A stretch of 64,000 nt of DNA from Oncomelania hupensis (taxonomy: Eukaryota; Mollusca; Gastropoda; Littorinimorpha; Pomatiopsidae). The first letter of the stretch is position 1, and each line of letters opens with the position of its first letter. The notes under the pieces were generated by a model, which was given only the letters and a program-made list of their open reading frames with translations, did not search any database and was not told where the DNA came from. The stretch lies in contig CM072513.1 in the NCBI GenBank assembly GCA_036898135.1, forward strand, positions 78,495,463 through 78,559,462, read 5' to 3'. This document shows positions 24,701-33,835 of the stretch, in pieces. The position numbers and the translations under genes are program-made.

Positions 24701-26611
24701 AAGTAAGTGGTAGTGCTTAGATTATATTTTAAAGTTGTCTGAGGTGTGGGACGATTCTCCTGAGGCAGCATGTGGGCAGCTTGAGTTAGGTCCTGTATCA
24801 ACCAGCATTTGAGCTGAGAAATCACTATATAGGAAAAATGAAGTATGGACTTTGAATTGCTGTGGTGGTGACAGATGCGTGCGTTATAAATCGGTGTATT
24901 ATTGCTCGTAGTTAAAAGAGTAACGTGCTTCCATTTTGGATGGCATGATGGCACAGTGGTTACTGCTTCAAAGTGTCCGACCTGCTTAGTACTGGGATTG
25001 GATTGGGGAACACAGGTGTGGAGAGAGAGCCAACTTCACACAACTGTCAACTTTGTACGTGCAGCTGTGCATGGGTACCTACCTACCTAGCTCTAAAATA
25101 AGGAACGCAAAGAATCAAAATAAAATCAGCTCCCTCACAAAGCTGGCCCTGAGAAATAGGGACACATATCGTTCTTATTTTCATTTTTGACTCGCAGGAA
25201 TAGCAGTGCGAGTCTATGTACTTACCTCTGGGGGAAAAAAAAAACAACTAGATTTTTGCAAATCTGTGCAAGATGAGTCCTAAATAGTACAAAAATTACA
25301 TTTTAAATAAAAATTGTTGTGTCTGTCCATCCCTCTGTCCACTGGCTGGATGCGCAAAACTTGCAAGTGGATTAATATCTCAGAACCTATTTAAACTATC
25401 ACAACCAAACGTGGTGAGATGGTGAACATCCATGAGACCTCATAAATGATCAGTGAATGAATGACTTCACTTCAAGCTCAAGGTCATATGGTCAACAAAT
25501 AATAGTCAAAATTTAATTAATATTTTACTTATAATTCTTCGATGCATTATAGATATCAATGAGACACACATCCTAAGCTATAAGCACATTTGGTCAACCT
25601 CACTCCAAAGTCAAGGTCACTGGAGCTGTTTGAAGTGGGTTTGTATATGGACCACCCCCCACCTCCTCCCCAAATATAAAAAAAAGTATGTTTACAGTAT
25701 CCCGATCGACCCTAATTTTTTTGCCAGATCCTACACTTTTTTTGGTATCGATTTGAAAGAAAAGAGAAAAAAGCCAAAAAAAAAATCACACCCCTCCCCA
25801 AAAAAAGGTTTAGAAAAAAAAGGAAACGAAAAATAGAAAGCCGACCTACCGACCCTATTTTGATTTCCCTATGTTACCATAAACAGACAATTTTTTTGTT
25901 GTACTAGGTTTTTTGAAGTGACCTTGATGCTGAACTATGAGAGCTAGAAATTTTAAACTTGTTGTATTTAGAGATGATAGATTGATCTTTCATATATGTT
26001 CCGGTTTTGCATTGATCTTGAAGGTCAAGGTCATTTTAGGCCTTGCAAAAACATGGAAAAAATAGGCCATCATACTAACCCATAGTATGCAACAACATTG
26101 GGTTACTTATTTGATCATACATACTGTAAGCATGAGAGGTCATGTGAGGTCAAGGTCACTGAAGGTCAGGGTCATCTGAAGGTCAATTTCTATTTTGGCA
26201 TAATACAACTTTTGCTGTAGTTATTTGATATTGCAAGAGTGTTGGAGCCCCTGAGGTCAAGATCATCTCAAGGTCAAGATCATAAAAAGATCAGTCAGTA
26301 TTTGCATTTTCGTTTTTTTTTTCTTTTCTGTGGAATCATTTTCAAGTTAAATATTGAAAGTTTTATAAGGAGCATGTGAGTCATGTGGGCTTTACCCTTC
26401 TAGTTGCTTTTTTTTTTCACTGAGTGCAAATAATTTTATGTTGTCTGGCTTGGTTTTTGATGATTGTGGTAACCGTGTGTTTCATTCTGTTCTTATTTTT
26501 GCCATATTTTCATTCTCTCTGTTGTTTTATTGCAGGTCAATGTCAAAGTCAAGTTCTCGGTCTCGGTCAAGATCATCATCATCTGAAAGAGGAGGCCTTG
26601 TGAACTACTGA
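7201..26611 (+). CDS. CLASRP: CLK4-associating serine/arginine-rich protein (5'-incomplete in window), 16 exons
   Basis: Exons: 7201-7302, 7423-7505, 11255-11339, 11506-11636, 12100-12196, 12716-12794, 13178-13251, 14441-14482, 14771-14980, 15611-16072, 17480-17671, 18421-18469, 20568-20628, 21307-21365, 24491-24702, 26536-26611. All splice phases agree and give about 670 aa to a TGA. The first exon (MPWQGDHSNMIDRFDVRAHLD) and second (CNYERYRTLVEND) carry the DRY_EERY alternative-splicing-regulator motifs. Next come EEQC, IGYTYEDST, an acidic stretch, YGMKGKDFVKLLRKDKDE, GRKSRRERRAFKEKQ, YEPYKR and KFITSFG. A long RS domain follows (mostly exons 10-11), then LTPQERLRRKMQAQINRQYKADKK, a charged helix rich in R/E, and a final RS tail ending GLVNY. 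Vertebrate CLASRP has the same order; the family binds CLK kinases and acts in nuclear alternative splicing. About 65 N-terminal residues are absent and presumably upstream. The exon 9 donor (ATG|gtcggt) is weak and is the least certain boundary. Confidence 0.93.
7843..8455 (+). mobile_element. ~590-bp retroposon, copy 1 (shares 3' end with RNase H-class LINE)
   Basis: Aligns along its length with 49686-50272 and, reversed, with ~46030-46815. It starts just after a C-rich run (7786-7842) with a GGGGATGCCGGGGG-like head and a TATAAATA box. It ends in GTCCGCTGGACCC followed by an AACT-type tandem tail. The 3' ~40 bases (CCTGATTCGGCTCT...GTCCGCTGGACCCT) recur at 11070-11105, the 3' end of the RNase H-class LINE. 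It has no long ORF, and lies in the CLASRP intron between exons 2 and 3 of the window. Confidence 0.75.
8560..11105 (+). mobile_element. RNase H-class LINE (jockey/I group), 5'-truncated and decayed
   Basis: Fragments of one element in several frames. RT: CGFRRNRALQ, VLFDLEKANDMTWKFWILKALEL, VPQGSILSPLLFNI, and FVDDFSILAKSKTLAL from the catalytic palm. Linker: VAGEHPLEIHRLKLAM. RNase H: LFTDGSKKGD, YTAELKGIDLAL and WVSSHMGICGNIAVDKAAKEA, with the conserved D, E, D and H contexts visible. It is broken by frameshifts and stops (for example near 9100, 9710, 10214, 10516), and a short duplication repeats CTGTGCAAAACTATGGATAG near 8741-8800. It lies sense within a CLASRP intron. The 3' end carries the GTCCGCTGGACCC signature near 11095 and is interrupted by a short RTE tail at 10826-10900. 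Confidence 0.85.
10826..10900 (+). mobile_element. RTE LINE 3'-tail fragment
   Basis: Matches the last ~65 bases of the full RTE (GATCATCTGTGGTGCCCCTA, then GATAGGATAGGATAG) inside the 3' region of the RNase H-class LINE. A very short 5'-truncated insertion. Confidence 0.85.
13564..13691 (+). mobile_element. tRNA-derived SINE
   Basis: An A-box-like GGCTCAGTGGTGTAAG near 13577 and a B-box-like GGGTTTCAATCCC near 13639 are spaced as in tRNA genes. They are followed by a short body and an AATAAT-type tail. The tRNA cloverleaf is not conserved, so this is a SINE and not a tRNA gene. It lies in a CLASRP intron. Confidence 0.65.
16395..16776 (-). mobile_element. CR1/Rex-like LINE 3' end (RT C-terminus)
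   Basis: The minus frame ends with FSVLGPSTWNSLPLSLFSS and TTFKSNLQTRLF, the characteristic C-terminal signature of CR1/L2/Rex-type LINE proteins. It is followed on the minus strand by a (TCA)n-like tail near 16395-16415. Only about 115 codons remain. It lies antisense in the CLASRP intron after the long RS exon. Confidence 0.7.
16785..17300 (-). mobile_element. piggyBac-type remnant with N-terminal transposase fragment
   Basis: The minus strand reads an acidic segment (FDDEALSYEYFINSDSDDE, then SFHGFDLRKA) and QVLDGYYQQWLIDFANLPNQ with one stop, resembling the acidic N-terminal region before the piggyBac transposase core. The high-coordinate end is TTAACCTTTAGCACC (minus strand, from ~17300). 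It resembles the TTAACTCTTAGCGTC ends of the elements at 22092 and 23045. The other terminus is unclear (TTAACACTTC near 16741 is a weak candidate). No catalytic core is present. Confidence 0.55.
18048..18385 (+). mobile_element. SINE with conserved GTGAATGGGTACCTGG core
   Basis: A degenerate tRNA-like head (GTCGCAGCGGTTAAGGCAC) is followed by a body with CAGCTGTGAATGGGTACCTG and GAGCTGGCCTAGAGAAAAGG, and a TAATGATGATAATG tail. The same body motifs recur at 24940-25200. It lies in a CLASRP intron. Confidence 0.6.
19398..20272 (-). mobile_element. RTE-clade LINE, copy C: 5'-truncated 3' end
   Basis: Reverse complement matches 44478-45340 of the full RTE, from the RT palm (LRFADHIDGLAGEEQE, with the FADD box changed to FADH) to the C-terminal RRGRPKKRWEDNTREWTGL, plus a GGATAGGATA tail at 19398-19415. 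The frame is open for about 270 codons, implying relatively recent insertion. The catalytic-box change would inactivate RT anyway. Antisense in a CLASRP intron. Confidence 0.92.
21651..21737. repeat. (TA)n microsatellite
   Basis: About 43 uninterrupted TA units in AT-rich CLASRP intron sequence. Confidence 0.97.
22092..22783 (-). mobile_element. Non-autonomous piggyBac-type element 1 with N-terminal transposase fragment
   Basis: Bounded by TTAA at 22092 and at 22780-22783, with inverted ends TTAACTCTTAGTCTCAT at both sides. A minus ORF (22598-22374) starts MAESDFDNQSAYGQLW and contains DNQSDLSVSSVHTSALSDF, an acidic N-terminus like those of piggyBac-type transposases. No catalytic domain follows. 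Subterminal GCGCTTTACCGC repeats lie near the high-coordinate end. It is of similar length and layout to the element at 23045-23739. Confidence 0.75.
22853..24362 (+). mobile_element. hAT-type element with perfect 15-bp TIRs, interrupted by a piggyBac copy
   Basis: Termini CAGGCATGCCTACCC and its exact complement at 24348-24362. The flanking duplication TGGATG appears at 22847-22852 and 24363-24368. Inside, near 23860-24120, is a frameshifted short coding remnant reading MASKRMAKQSD, then in other frames GKVSFRYSQQHW and FGISAGGMNNIKRHIEAQA. The latter resembles the BED-like zinc finger at the N-terminus of hAT transposases. The catalytic domain is missing, so it is non-autonomous. It hosts the piggyBac-type element 23045-23739 at an internal TTAA; without it the element would be about 820 bp. 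Confidence 0.8.
23045..23739 (-). mobile_element. Non-autonomous piggyBac-type element 2, nested in the hAT-type element
   Basis: TTAA at 23045-23048 and 23736-23739, with inverted ends TTAACTCTTAGCGTC on both sides. A minus ORF (23677-23360; likely initiator in MAGNSSDSNSEFGNL near 23480) encodes a short acidic N-terminal transposase fragment with IDELIAERAQGLGVDNQSEF, alignable to the DRADQLGNDNQSDL segment of element 1. Subterminal repeats GGCGCGCATTACCGCGCT occur twice near the high-coordinate end. Confidence 0.8.
24940..25200 (+). mobile_element. SINE, degenerate copy
   Basis: An A-box-like GATGGCACAGTGGTTACTGC, a degenerate B-box-like GGGATTGGATTGGG, then GCATGGGTACCTACC and AAAGCTGGCCCTGAGAAATA. 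It shares the body with 18048-18385. It lies in the last CLASRP intron. Confidence 0.5.
25470..26300. repeat. Cluster of AGGTCA hexamers in the last CLASRP intron
   Basis: About eleven AGGTCA hexamers, many as TCAAGGTCA extended half-sites or as AGGTCAAGGTCA direct repeats, concentrated at 26015-26035 and 26135-26285. Some may belong to an old dispersed repeat. The hexamer is also the commonest Arg-Ser codon pair in the CLASRP RS exons. No regulatory function is shown. Confidence 0.6.
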
Positions 26612-26952
26612 GATTGAACAATTGACAATGACAAACCAAATTTCTCTTCATGTTATGAAATATTGATGTTTTTGTTTCGGAGCAAACTGTGACATTACCT
26701 TGCTTGGAAGTAAAATATCTATGCTCTGAAAGAAATGTATTCTTTATTTATTTATATATTTTTTAAAGGTTACAACTCTCTTTGTTTGTTAAATTGCTAT
26801 TGCTGTACATGCGAGTCACAAATCCAATGATAAATCTTTTAATGTAAATGTTTCATTACAACAACGTAACGGTAAACATGTCAAGAAATCAGTTTTGAAT
26901 AGTTTGCAAATGCCAGCAAGACAAGGTCACATTGTGACAATGATGCATCAAA

Positions 26953-26958
26953 AATAAA
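26953..26958 (+). terminator. Polyadenylation signal of CLASRP
   Basis: AATAAA about 340 bases after the CLASRP stop codon, ending a plain AT-rich 3' UTR. Confidence 0.6.
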
Positions 26959-26979
26959 ACCAGGTATTTGGAAAAAAGG

Positions 26980-28030
26980 AGAAAAAGTATCTTCTGTCTG
27001 TAAATTATACCTTATTTGTGGTTCTGAGAGACAAAGCAAAAAATGTTACACTTTGTCCCGCACTATTATTGTAACTCTTATCCATGAAACTGGAAATACA
27101 CACGAAGAAAGAAGAAGTGCAAGACGATACCACACAGGACAGGACAGGAGATTCTGTACAGCTGCACCCTGTTGATAAAGCTCAAACCCTTCTTCAGGAT
27201 TCATGTCTGCAAGGCATGGGTCCACATTTTAAAACAAAAAATTAAACTATAAATGTTGAATCCAAATTGCAGATTTGTCTTGCAAAATAAAAGCACCACA
27301 CAAAAGGTACACTTCTCTTGGTCTGAGTTTAATATCAGTGAAAGCCAATTGCCTTGCATATATATTCATCTAAACCACATAACATCTACAAAAACACACA
27401 ATCTGTTCAAAAGAAATCCACTTGACCATCACCTTGGGCAGTCCTACACAATGTCCTGATAAAATATTTCCAACAACCCACAGCTGCTTAGTCAATCAAT
27501 GCAAAGGTGATGTGAATATTCCCCCCCCCCCTCCCCCCAAACAGAACCTGGCTTCAAATCAACAATCATCAAATCAATCAATAAATAAACACGTAAGTAA
27601 ACAAACCTATTAAATCTAAGTACACAGGGGTGTCATAGCTAGATAGCTTGCAAATTGTGACGAAATTTGGCAGTTGAAAAGCTGAGGGAAAGAAAGCAAA
27701 CTACCCGTCCCTCCCCCTCTTTCTTCCTTCCCACCTCCCTCCCATGCCCCACCCCATCTCCCTCCCCCCGAAATAAAGAAATGAAATAGCAGTAAAACTA
27801 CAGCACAGAAAATGGACACGTTTTATCGAATTTGACGTAACGTCTTGTCTCACTTTATCTTAGTCATGTCATCAACTTGTCTCCCTTAATAAACACCTCT
27901 CAATCTTTAATAAAAGTTGTCCAAAACACCAATACAACTGTAATTAGATTAAGACTTCCAGCATTGTTGCAAAACTAATATGTGGTCCTCTTCCTTTTTT
28001 TAATCTGGAGAACTAACATAAATACACATA
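26980..28030. other. Intergenic stretch without recognisable genes
   Basis: AT-rich unique-looking sequence with C-runs near 27519-27538 and a pyrimidine-rich tract at 27700-27770. Open frames here are short and low-complexity. Confidence 0.6.
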
Positions 28031-28038
28031 TCCCTGCA

Positions 28039-28044
28039 TTTATT
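28039..28044 (-). terminator. Candidate polyadenylation signal for the minus-strand exon
   Basis: AATAAA on the minus strand, about 110 bases after the stop codon at 28155. Confidence 0.45.
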
Positions 28045-28154
28045 TATAATTTCAATGTAAGAGACGCAAAACAAAGTCTGGTACAATTGTGATGTACACT
28101 ATAAACGTTGAACACCATTATTTAGAGTGTTCACTTCGGGGATATCACACTCGT

Positions 28155-28538
28155 TTAGAGAGGTGGCTTCCAGAAATGTACCAGCTCCTCTTCACTCAGA
28201 GGCTGCAGCTGAACATCATTGTCACAACTGGATGTCACTGTGGCAGCAGCAGCTCTGTGAGCACCACTATTTATGGCGGCAGTAGCAGCCATTGCATGTT
28301 TACGTAGACAAGGCCATTGCATGTTTAGGTAGACAAGGCTTGGTGGGGAGGAAGGCCGCTTGGTAGAGTAGTCAGGGCTGCGTGTCAATGTGCAATGAGG
28401 AGCTCTGCGGTATCCATTATGCACATGCCTAATTGGTATACAAGGCTGGGGAACTGGTCTTGATGCTGTTGTAGAATTGAAACAGTGCAAGTCAACCACT
28501 TCACATTCAAAGAATGTGAACAAGGCCCTCTTGGTCCA
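28155..28538 (-). CDS. Candidate 3'-terminal exon of an unrecognised gene
   Basis: The minus strand has a good acceptor (TCTTGCATTTCAG ending at 28539). A 127-codon frame follows, beginning WTKRALFTFFECEVV, running through RPVPQPCIPIRHVHNGYRRA, a Pro/Ser-rich segment, an Ala-rich segment, and ending EEELVHFWKPPL then a stop. A polyadenylation signal lies ~110 bases downstream. The segment RPVPQPC...GYRRAPHC resembles RPVRKCLVP...VYRRAPAC encoded ~310 bases upstream on the same strand (28790-28690), showing a tandem duplication. Upstream exons were not found and I do not recognise the product. It could also be a decayed duplicate or a non-coding exon. Confidence 0.4.
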   Translation of the reverse strand, partial: WTKRALFTFFECEVVDLHCFNSTTASRPVPQPCIPIRHVHNGYRRAPHCTLTRSPDYSTKRPSSPPSLVYLNMQWPCLRKHAMAATAAINSGAHRAAAATVTSSCDNDVQLQPLSEEELVHFWKPPL

Positions 28539-28579
28539 CTGAAATGCAAGACAATTTCGTCCTTTGAAAGGAAATTTTT

Positions 28580-28795
28580 GACTGGAAAGTCGTACTCGTC
28601 ATCTGTCACATTACACTCTTTCGGAGGTAGGTAAGGCCTCTTGGTGGGGCAAGGCTTGCAGTCAAGGGGATTCTCACTAGCTGAGCAAATGTCGATATGA
28701 CTGTGCAAGCAGGAGCTCTGCGATAAACATGTCTATAAGCCGCATCTACAAAGCTTGGTACCAAGCACTTGCGAACTGGTCTTGTAGCTGCTTTA
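28580..28795 (-). pseudogene. Upstream duplicate of the candidate exon module
   Basis: Minus-strand frame reading TRPVRKCLVPSFVDAAY, HVYRRAPACTV and then a Pro-rich end, broken by a stop near 28608. Its nucleotide pattern (AAGACCAGTTC, CGCAGAGCTCCT, then CACCAAGAGGCCTTACCTAC) repeats in 28480-28330. Probably an older tandem copy of part of the downstream exon. 28800-29390 shows nothing recognisable. Confidence 0.35.
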
Positions 28796-29502
28796 CACTA
28801 CCTCACACCTACCTCTTTCTTTCTCTCTTCTCCGCACATAAACACACACTCAATCTCACGCAAACACATGCATAAACGTATATGAGCACGAACATGTACA
28901 CCATTCACATACATACTTAAACCCGCATAAGCACATTAACACACCCACCCCTATGAGAAGCCAGGAACTAGCCAATGCGGCTAGAACTAGAAGCATTTCT
29001 TTAGTGCAGATGCCCTCAAGCATACAAAGGTTAAAACAAAAAAAATCCACCACACTGAGTATGGATATTGGCTGCCAGCAAGTTCTCTGGTATTCCGCAC
29101 AATGAAAAGATTACTTAGCCTATGTTTGGACCACAACAGTTTCATCTGTTACACACTTGTACTTGTGTTCAGAATTATATGCAAGCGTTACAAATTTTAA
29201 AAAAAGTATGCCTGTGCGTGTGATTGAACTTTGAAGCATAATTGAAGTGGTGAAGGTTTCCAACATTGCTTTTGATGTTTTTTTTTATGCTAAAATGTTA
29301 TAGTTTGTTTGTATGTGGGCTGAAAACAAGAAAAAGATTAATGAAGAACAAGGTGAATAATGCATACACATTTTATTCTTTTGACAATTACATATAGAAA
29401 ACTTATATTACTGGCTAATTCAATTCAATTCAATTCAATTCAATATTTTATTTTAAAGTCTCTTCACGTTGTGATTTTAGACCACTTCATTCTCACATTA
29501 TT

Positions 29503-29943
29503 ATTATTATTACGGATTTGTATAGTGCACATATTTTGCATGCCGTACTTGGCGACTCAAGGCGCTGGTCGATACAGGATCTAACTCAAGCCGCCCAAGG
29601 TGCCAACTTGCAGCCTTTGGGTGCATCGTAATAACGCTCCAGATAACTGAGCACAATCCTGGGCAGCCAGGGATGGGGGAGAAGGACTTAGGTGCATGCT
29701 GGGTGTGTTCTTGTCATCGGCACTCACCCATCTAGGACATGAGCGTCAGGATCTTTAAAGTCCGTTATGATGGAATGTATGGGACACAGACTAGACCTCG
29801 GTTTAGACTCTCATCCGAAGGAGTAGGAAACGGGAGTAAAGTGTCTTTCACAAGGACACAACACAATGCCCCGACCTGGGCTCGAACCCGGGACTTTCAG
29901 ATCCGCAAGCCAAAGCTCTGCCATTTGGCCACCGTGTCTCCCT
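29503..29943 (-). mobile_element. tRNA-derived SINE, ~440 bp
   Basis: On the minus strand the tRNA-like head starts near 29943 with a GGTGGCCAAATGGCAGAGC A-box region and a GGGTTCGAGCCC B box near 29885. A long body follows, and the 3' end carries GTGCACTATACAAATCC with an ATT-repeat tail at 29503-29517. Overall plan like 33424-33835. 30050-30790 has no recognisable feature. Confidence 0.8.
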
Positions 29944-30789
29944 ACATAACATGTATACCTTGCAATGCGGAGGAACATGCTGAGAACACACAAGATTGCT
30001 GGCTGTAGTGCCATGACACACCACGCAGGTCTCTGCCATGGAACTAACACAGTATGCCAGCTGACAATTTAGCCCTATGCGCCTCCTAAAGCAGAAGTTG
30101 AAGGCCCAGCCATGGAAAATGTAGTTGTCCTACCTATTTCAAAGTTTCAAGCATCTGCACAAGAATTCCTTGTTCTCATTCTTATGTGCTGTGGTGTTTC
30201 ATAAAAATGATAACGATGCAATCCATTGTGAGAGCATGATCAAAGTAAAGAGTTTTGTATGCGTATCGTGACTTCGGCAGCTGCTTTAATTTCAATTCTT
30301 GCCTTGGTGGTGGATGTTATACACACAAACAGTTTGAGATTTTATTTTCAATTATGCATTCGATTTAGCATAAACTTCCACTTACACCCCACATGTATGT
30401 GTGGGCACACTATTAATAAGTAATCTATTTAATAAAAAAATAAAATAAGGGAAAGATTACTCTGTAATTAGCACTCTAGTGCGAGCACTAACTCTATTAA
30501 ACTTGATATTTCCTCCTTCATTTCACAGATTTTAAAGGTCCTAACGCTCAAGTCTTAGGTGTGGCAGATATAAACACACCCAACAAAAAAAAAATCTTAT
30601 TACATATTGCTTTGGGTGGCACTGTTCTGCTGCTGCTAAACTTTGCTGAGAAGGAACCACAAGGAAGTTAAAATTTCATCTAAATTTAAAAACAATGAAG
30701 GAAATTCGTTGTTTTGTTGGTTAAAAAAAAATTTCTTCTTTTAGAGTATGGAAGGTAGAGTAGACTGATTGTTAATTGGTAACAATTCC

Positions 30790-31096
30790 TGTCTTACCCT
30801 ATTCCGTAACTCGAAGGTCGTTGGGGTACCACAGATGATCGTTTAACCAGCGTACTCCATCTTTCTCTGTTTTCAGCAACCCTCATGGCTTCGTTCAGTG
30901 TCAAACCAGTCCATTCTCGAATGTTGTCCTCCAACCTCTTTTTCTGTCTCCCTATTCTTCTGCCTCCTTGCGCCATGCCTTGCAAGATGGGTTTCGCAAG
31001 GCCTGATCGGCTGATGCTCTGGTGATGTGGTCTTGCCATCGGAGTTTCCGTTTCTTCACCACTGTGAGCATGTCATCATGTTTGTCCAATGGCTTA
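30790..31096 (-). mobile_element. RTE-clade LINE, copy D: short 3' end
   Basis: Reverse complement matches the last ~300 bases of the full RTE (RRIGRQKKRLEDNIREWTGL), 5'-truncated at ~31096. The 3' tail is poorly preserved. 31100-32180 shows no supported gene. Confidence 0.9.
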
Positions 31097-32174
31097 TGTC
31101 AATGAAAATATAAGTTTAGCGACTGGACTGCCTGGACTGCGTCTTGGTTAAGTGGTAAGAACCTTGAACAAACACGGTGTTACATGTACACGAACTGAGT
31201 AACGACATGGGAAGACCGCTGTTTTGAGTCAGGAAAGGTAACTTCGTAATTCTTATGGTCGTATTGTTGAAGGTGAGTAGTCTTTTCTTGGTACAAACTT
31301 TTTCCAGACCTTTTATTGGCCCATCGCAAATCCCTTGGGCAGCTATAATGAAAAGAACGTTTCCTTACAGTATGTACTTTGAAGATTGGTAAGAGTAACA
31401 GATATAATTTTCGTCGTGCTGCATGCAATGTGCGCTAGAAAACGAAAGTTGAGTGTAAGGCACTTGCCGGAAACCAAATGTACGTCATCCAACAGCGTCA
31501 CGTGACCCTGCCAAAAAAAATCATCTCCAAACGTGCCTGCTTGAATGGTCGGAATAGCATAACGTTTTGACGTTGCAGAAAACACACGAAGTTCAAACCT
31601 GTCAGATAGTTGTGGTGCTAAACAGGTGAGCAATTGGAAAAGCTTTCAGTTTCTTCATCAGTGTTGATCGTGGTGCATGTTTCCTAGAACGGAACAGACA
31701 GCAAAGGAGGGCACAGCATGCTGTCTGTAGTTTTGAGTTGTGTGGCCTAAACACAAAAAATTACACACTAAACTTAGCTTGAATGTGTCGCTGGCCCGTT
31801 TTACTGCAGGGCAGGGCGTCGATCTCTCCATTACCTCATCTCTATTAGGCAAGACACAATAGTGTGAGTGTCATGTTGTTCTATTCAACCGCCGTGTTGT
31901 TTAGCTTGCAAGCCTTGTATTGTGTGTGACTTGCAATGACTCCACGTACCGTCTCTTTAGTATGTGAAGTATGTGACCCAACCCTGAACTGAAGGATCAG
32001 ATTCTACTGGACTGTAAGTTGTCGTTGGTTTGTATATGTTTTTCCTCGTGTGCGCTACTACCATTTTCAATGGCGATGGGACCTGTGCCTATATTTGCAG
32101 TGCACATTAACTCTTTGAGTTCACCAAAGTTAGATTCCAAGTTCTTAGTCTTTTATTCTGAACTTTTAAAGCTA

Positions 32175-32180
<6 letters not shown>

Positions 32181-32264
<84 letters not shown>
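32181..32264. repeat. (GA)n microsatellite
   Basis: About 42 uninterrupted GA units. 32265-33420 is AT-rich with no supported feature. Confidence 0.97.
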
Positions 32265-32268
<4 letters not shown>

Positions 32269-33423
32269 CAGGAATACCCAAATACTAGTAAACGAGTTTA
32301 TTCTAAAACCTCTGAAGCTGTTAAGCGCTAATGACTGGGCTGACTGTTTCTGAACTTGTGCTATAATTTAGCTTGGTTTCACTTTCAGTCATAGACATTA
32401 TTTGATAGCATTTGTTAACTGTAGTGTATGTCAAGTTTCTTTAATTTCTCAGCTAAAAGCGACACTTTCAAATTTTAATTCCAAAATCGTTACTGTGGTG
32501 ATTCCATAATTTCAGTTTCATGACTAAAAGTAACACATTTTTCTTCCAAAATCGTTACTGTGTTACTGTCGTTCTATAACTTCTATTTTAAAACTTTTTA
32601 AAAAAAAATCAGGATAACATTGTTTTGGTTTTGTTTCTGTTCATCAAATGTCTGCCGCTTGCCTGGTTTTGTTTTTTTGTTTTTGTTGTAATGGTCTACA
32701 AGTTACAACCTTACTCTTGTTTATTATCAAATTTATTATACACCATCATGGTCTTGCAACCCTATGCATTTTAATGTGCTGTCTGTATAGGCTGTAATTC
32801 TTATTGTGAATTCATCAACAATTTTGCCAGGATGGGTAGTGTGCTTGACCCATATATGTGACATACACAAACGTGCCATTCATTGTTATCAGACATTGCA
32901 GTGTTTGTATTGCACTGATTTACAGCAGTCCTCGTATTGCTGATTAACTTCACAGATCTCTGTTCTTTTTACTGTGTTTTGGGAGTCTGTCTCATATATT
33001 AACTTTACACTTCAGATTCAGGCTCAGGTGTATTTATTTTTCTGTTATTACATTGTTTACTGTGTTTATGTGGCAGTGGTAATTCAGCCCTGTCTTTGAG
33101 GTTGAATAATTTCATGAATATAATTATAAGGTAAGACTACTTGTTGACAGCTGAGTGATGTGAAAACTCCTTAGTGTTTGAGAATAGATCTATTTTAGAA
33201 TTTATTATGAATATTGCCAGTTTGTAGTTACTCAAGTCTCAACTTACTGTGTGTTAATTTGTGGATAATTAGTGCATCCACCCCTCCCAGTCTTCCCCTT
33301 CTATTCACTATTCAGTCTCCACGGCTGAAGTATTGAAACTTGTAACACGTTTTTTTACTAATATAAGTAATAAAGAGAACTTGTTTCTATTCAAATTGAC
33401 TAATGTATCAAGTTATCACACTT

Positions 33424-33835
33424 AATAATAATAATAATAATAATAATACAAGATGCTATATAGGCGCCTTTTTCCAAATCAATCAGGCTCAAAGCGCGGC
33501 GATCTATACCAACATACACGCTCACCTGTCTCATCGACCCTCACACACACCAAATACACAGATCCATCATTCAAACAGGTGGTGTAAAGGCAGGGAGATC
33601 GCTATTAGAAGACGGAAAGAAAATCGAATTTTTATTTTTGAAATTTTTTATATTGACTGCGTCCTGTACCATTATTGAAGGGAGGGAGGAAACTGGAGTG
33701 CCCGGAGAAAACCCTCGGTGACCTCAATAGTCTCGTACCTAAGTCACATATGTTCACCCCTTGCGGGAATCGAACCCGCGACCTTCGGCATAGGAAACCG
33801 GCGACTTATCCACTGCGCCACAAGGCCACACTTAA
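33424..33835 (-). mobile_element. tRNA-Arg(CCU)-like SINE, ~410 bp
   Basis: On the minus strand the head GTGGCGCAGTGGATAAG, then a CCGGTTTCCTATGCCGA anticodon arm (CCT in the loop) and GGGTTCGATTCCCGC resembles tRNA-Arg. The body contains GAGGGTTTTCTCCGGGCACT. The 3' end has GCGCCTATATAGC and a (TTA)n tail. The arm is imperfect and a long body follows, so it is a SINE. Confidence 0.85.

Noticed and set aside
25630..25836. Lys-rich short frame
   Set aside because: Low-complexity A-rich sequence in an intron, with no homology or splice signals.
26960..28030. Possible extension of CLASRP beyond 26611
   Set aside because: The stop codon follows a conserved-type RS tail and a polyadenylation signal follows within 350 bases.
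31440..32020. Possible first exons with donors at 31627 and 32014 for the candidate plus-strand gene ending at 34385
   Set aside because: Donor motifs alone, with no coherent coding frame or promoter evidence.
32181..32264. CRISPR-like or other array interpretation of regular repeats in the window
   Set aside because: All regular arrays are simple microsatellites without spacers; the genome is eukaryotic.
33740..33835. A tRNA-Arg gene (also the tRNA-like units at 29880, 45745, 60254 and 63122)
   Set aside because: Imperfect anticodon or acceptor stems and attached SINE bodies point to retroposons.
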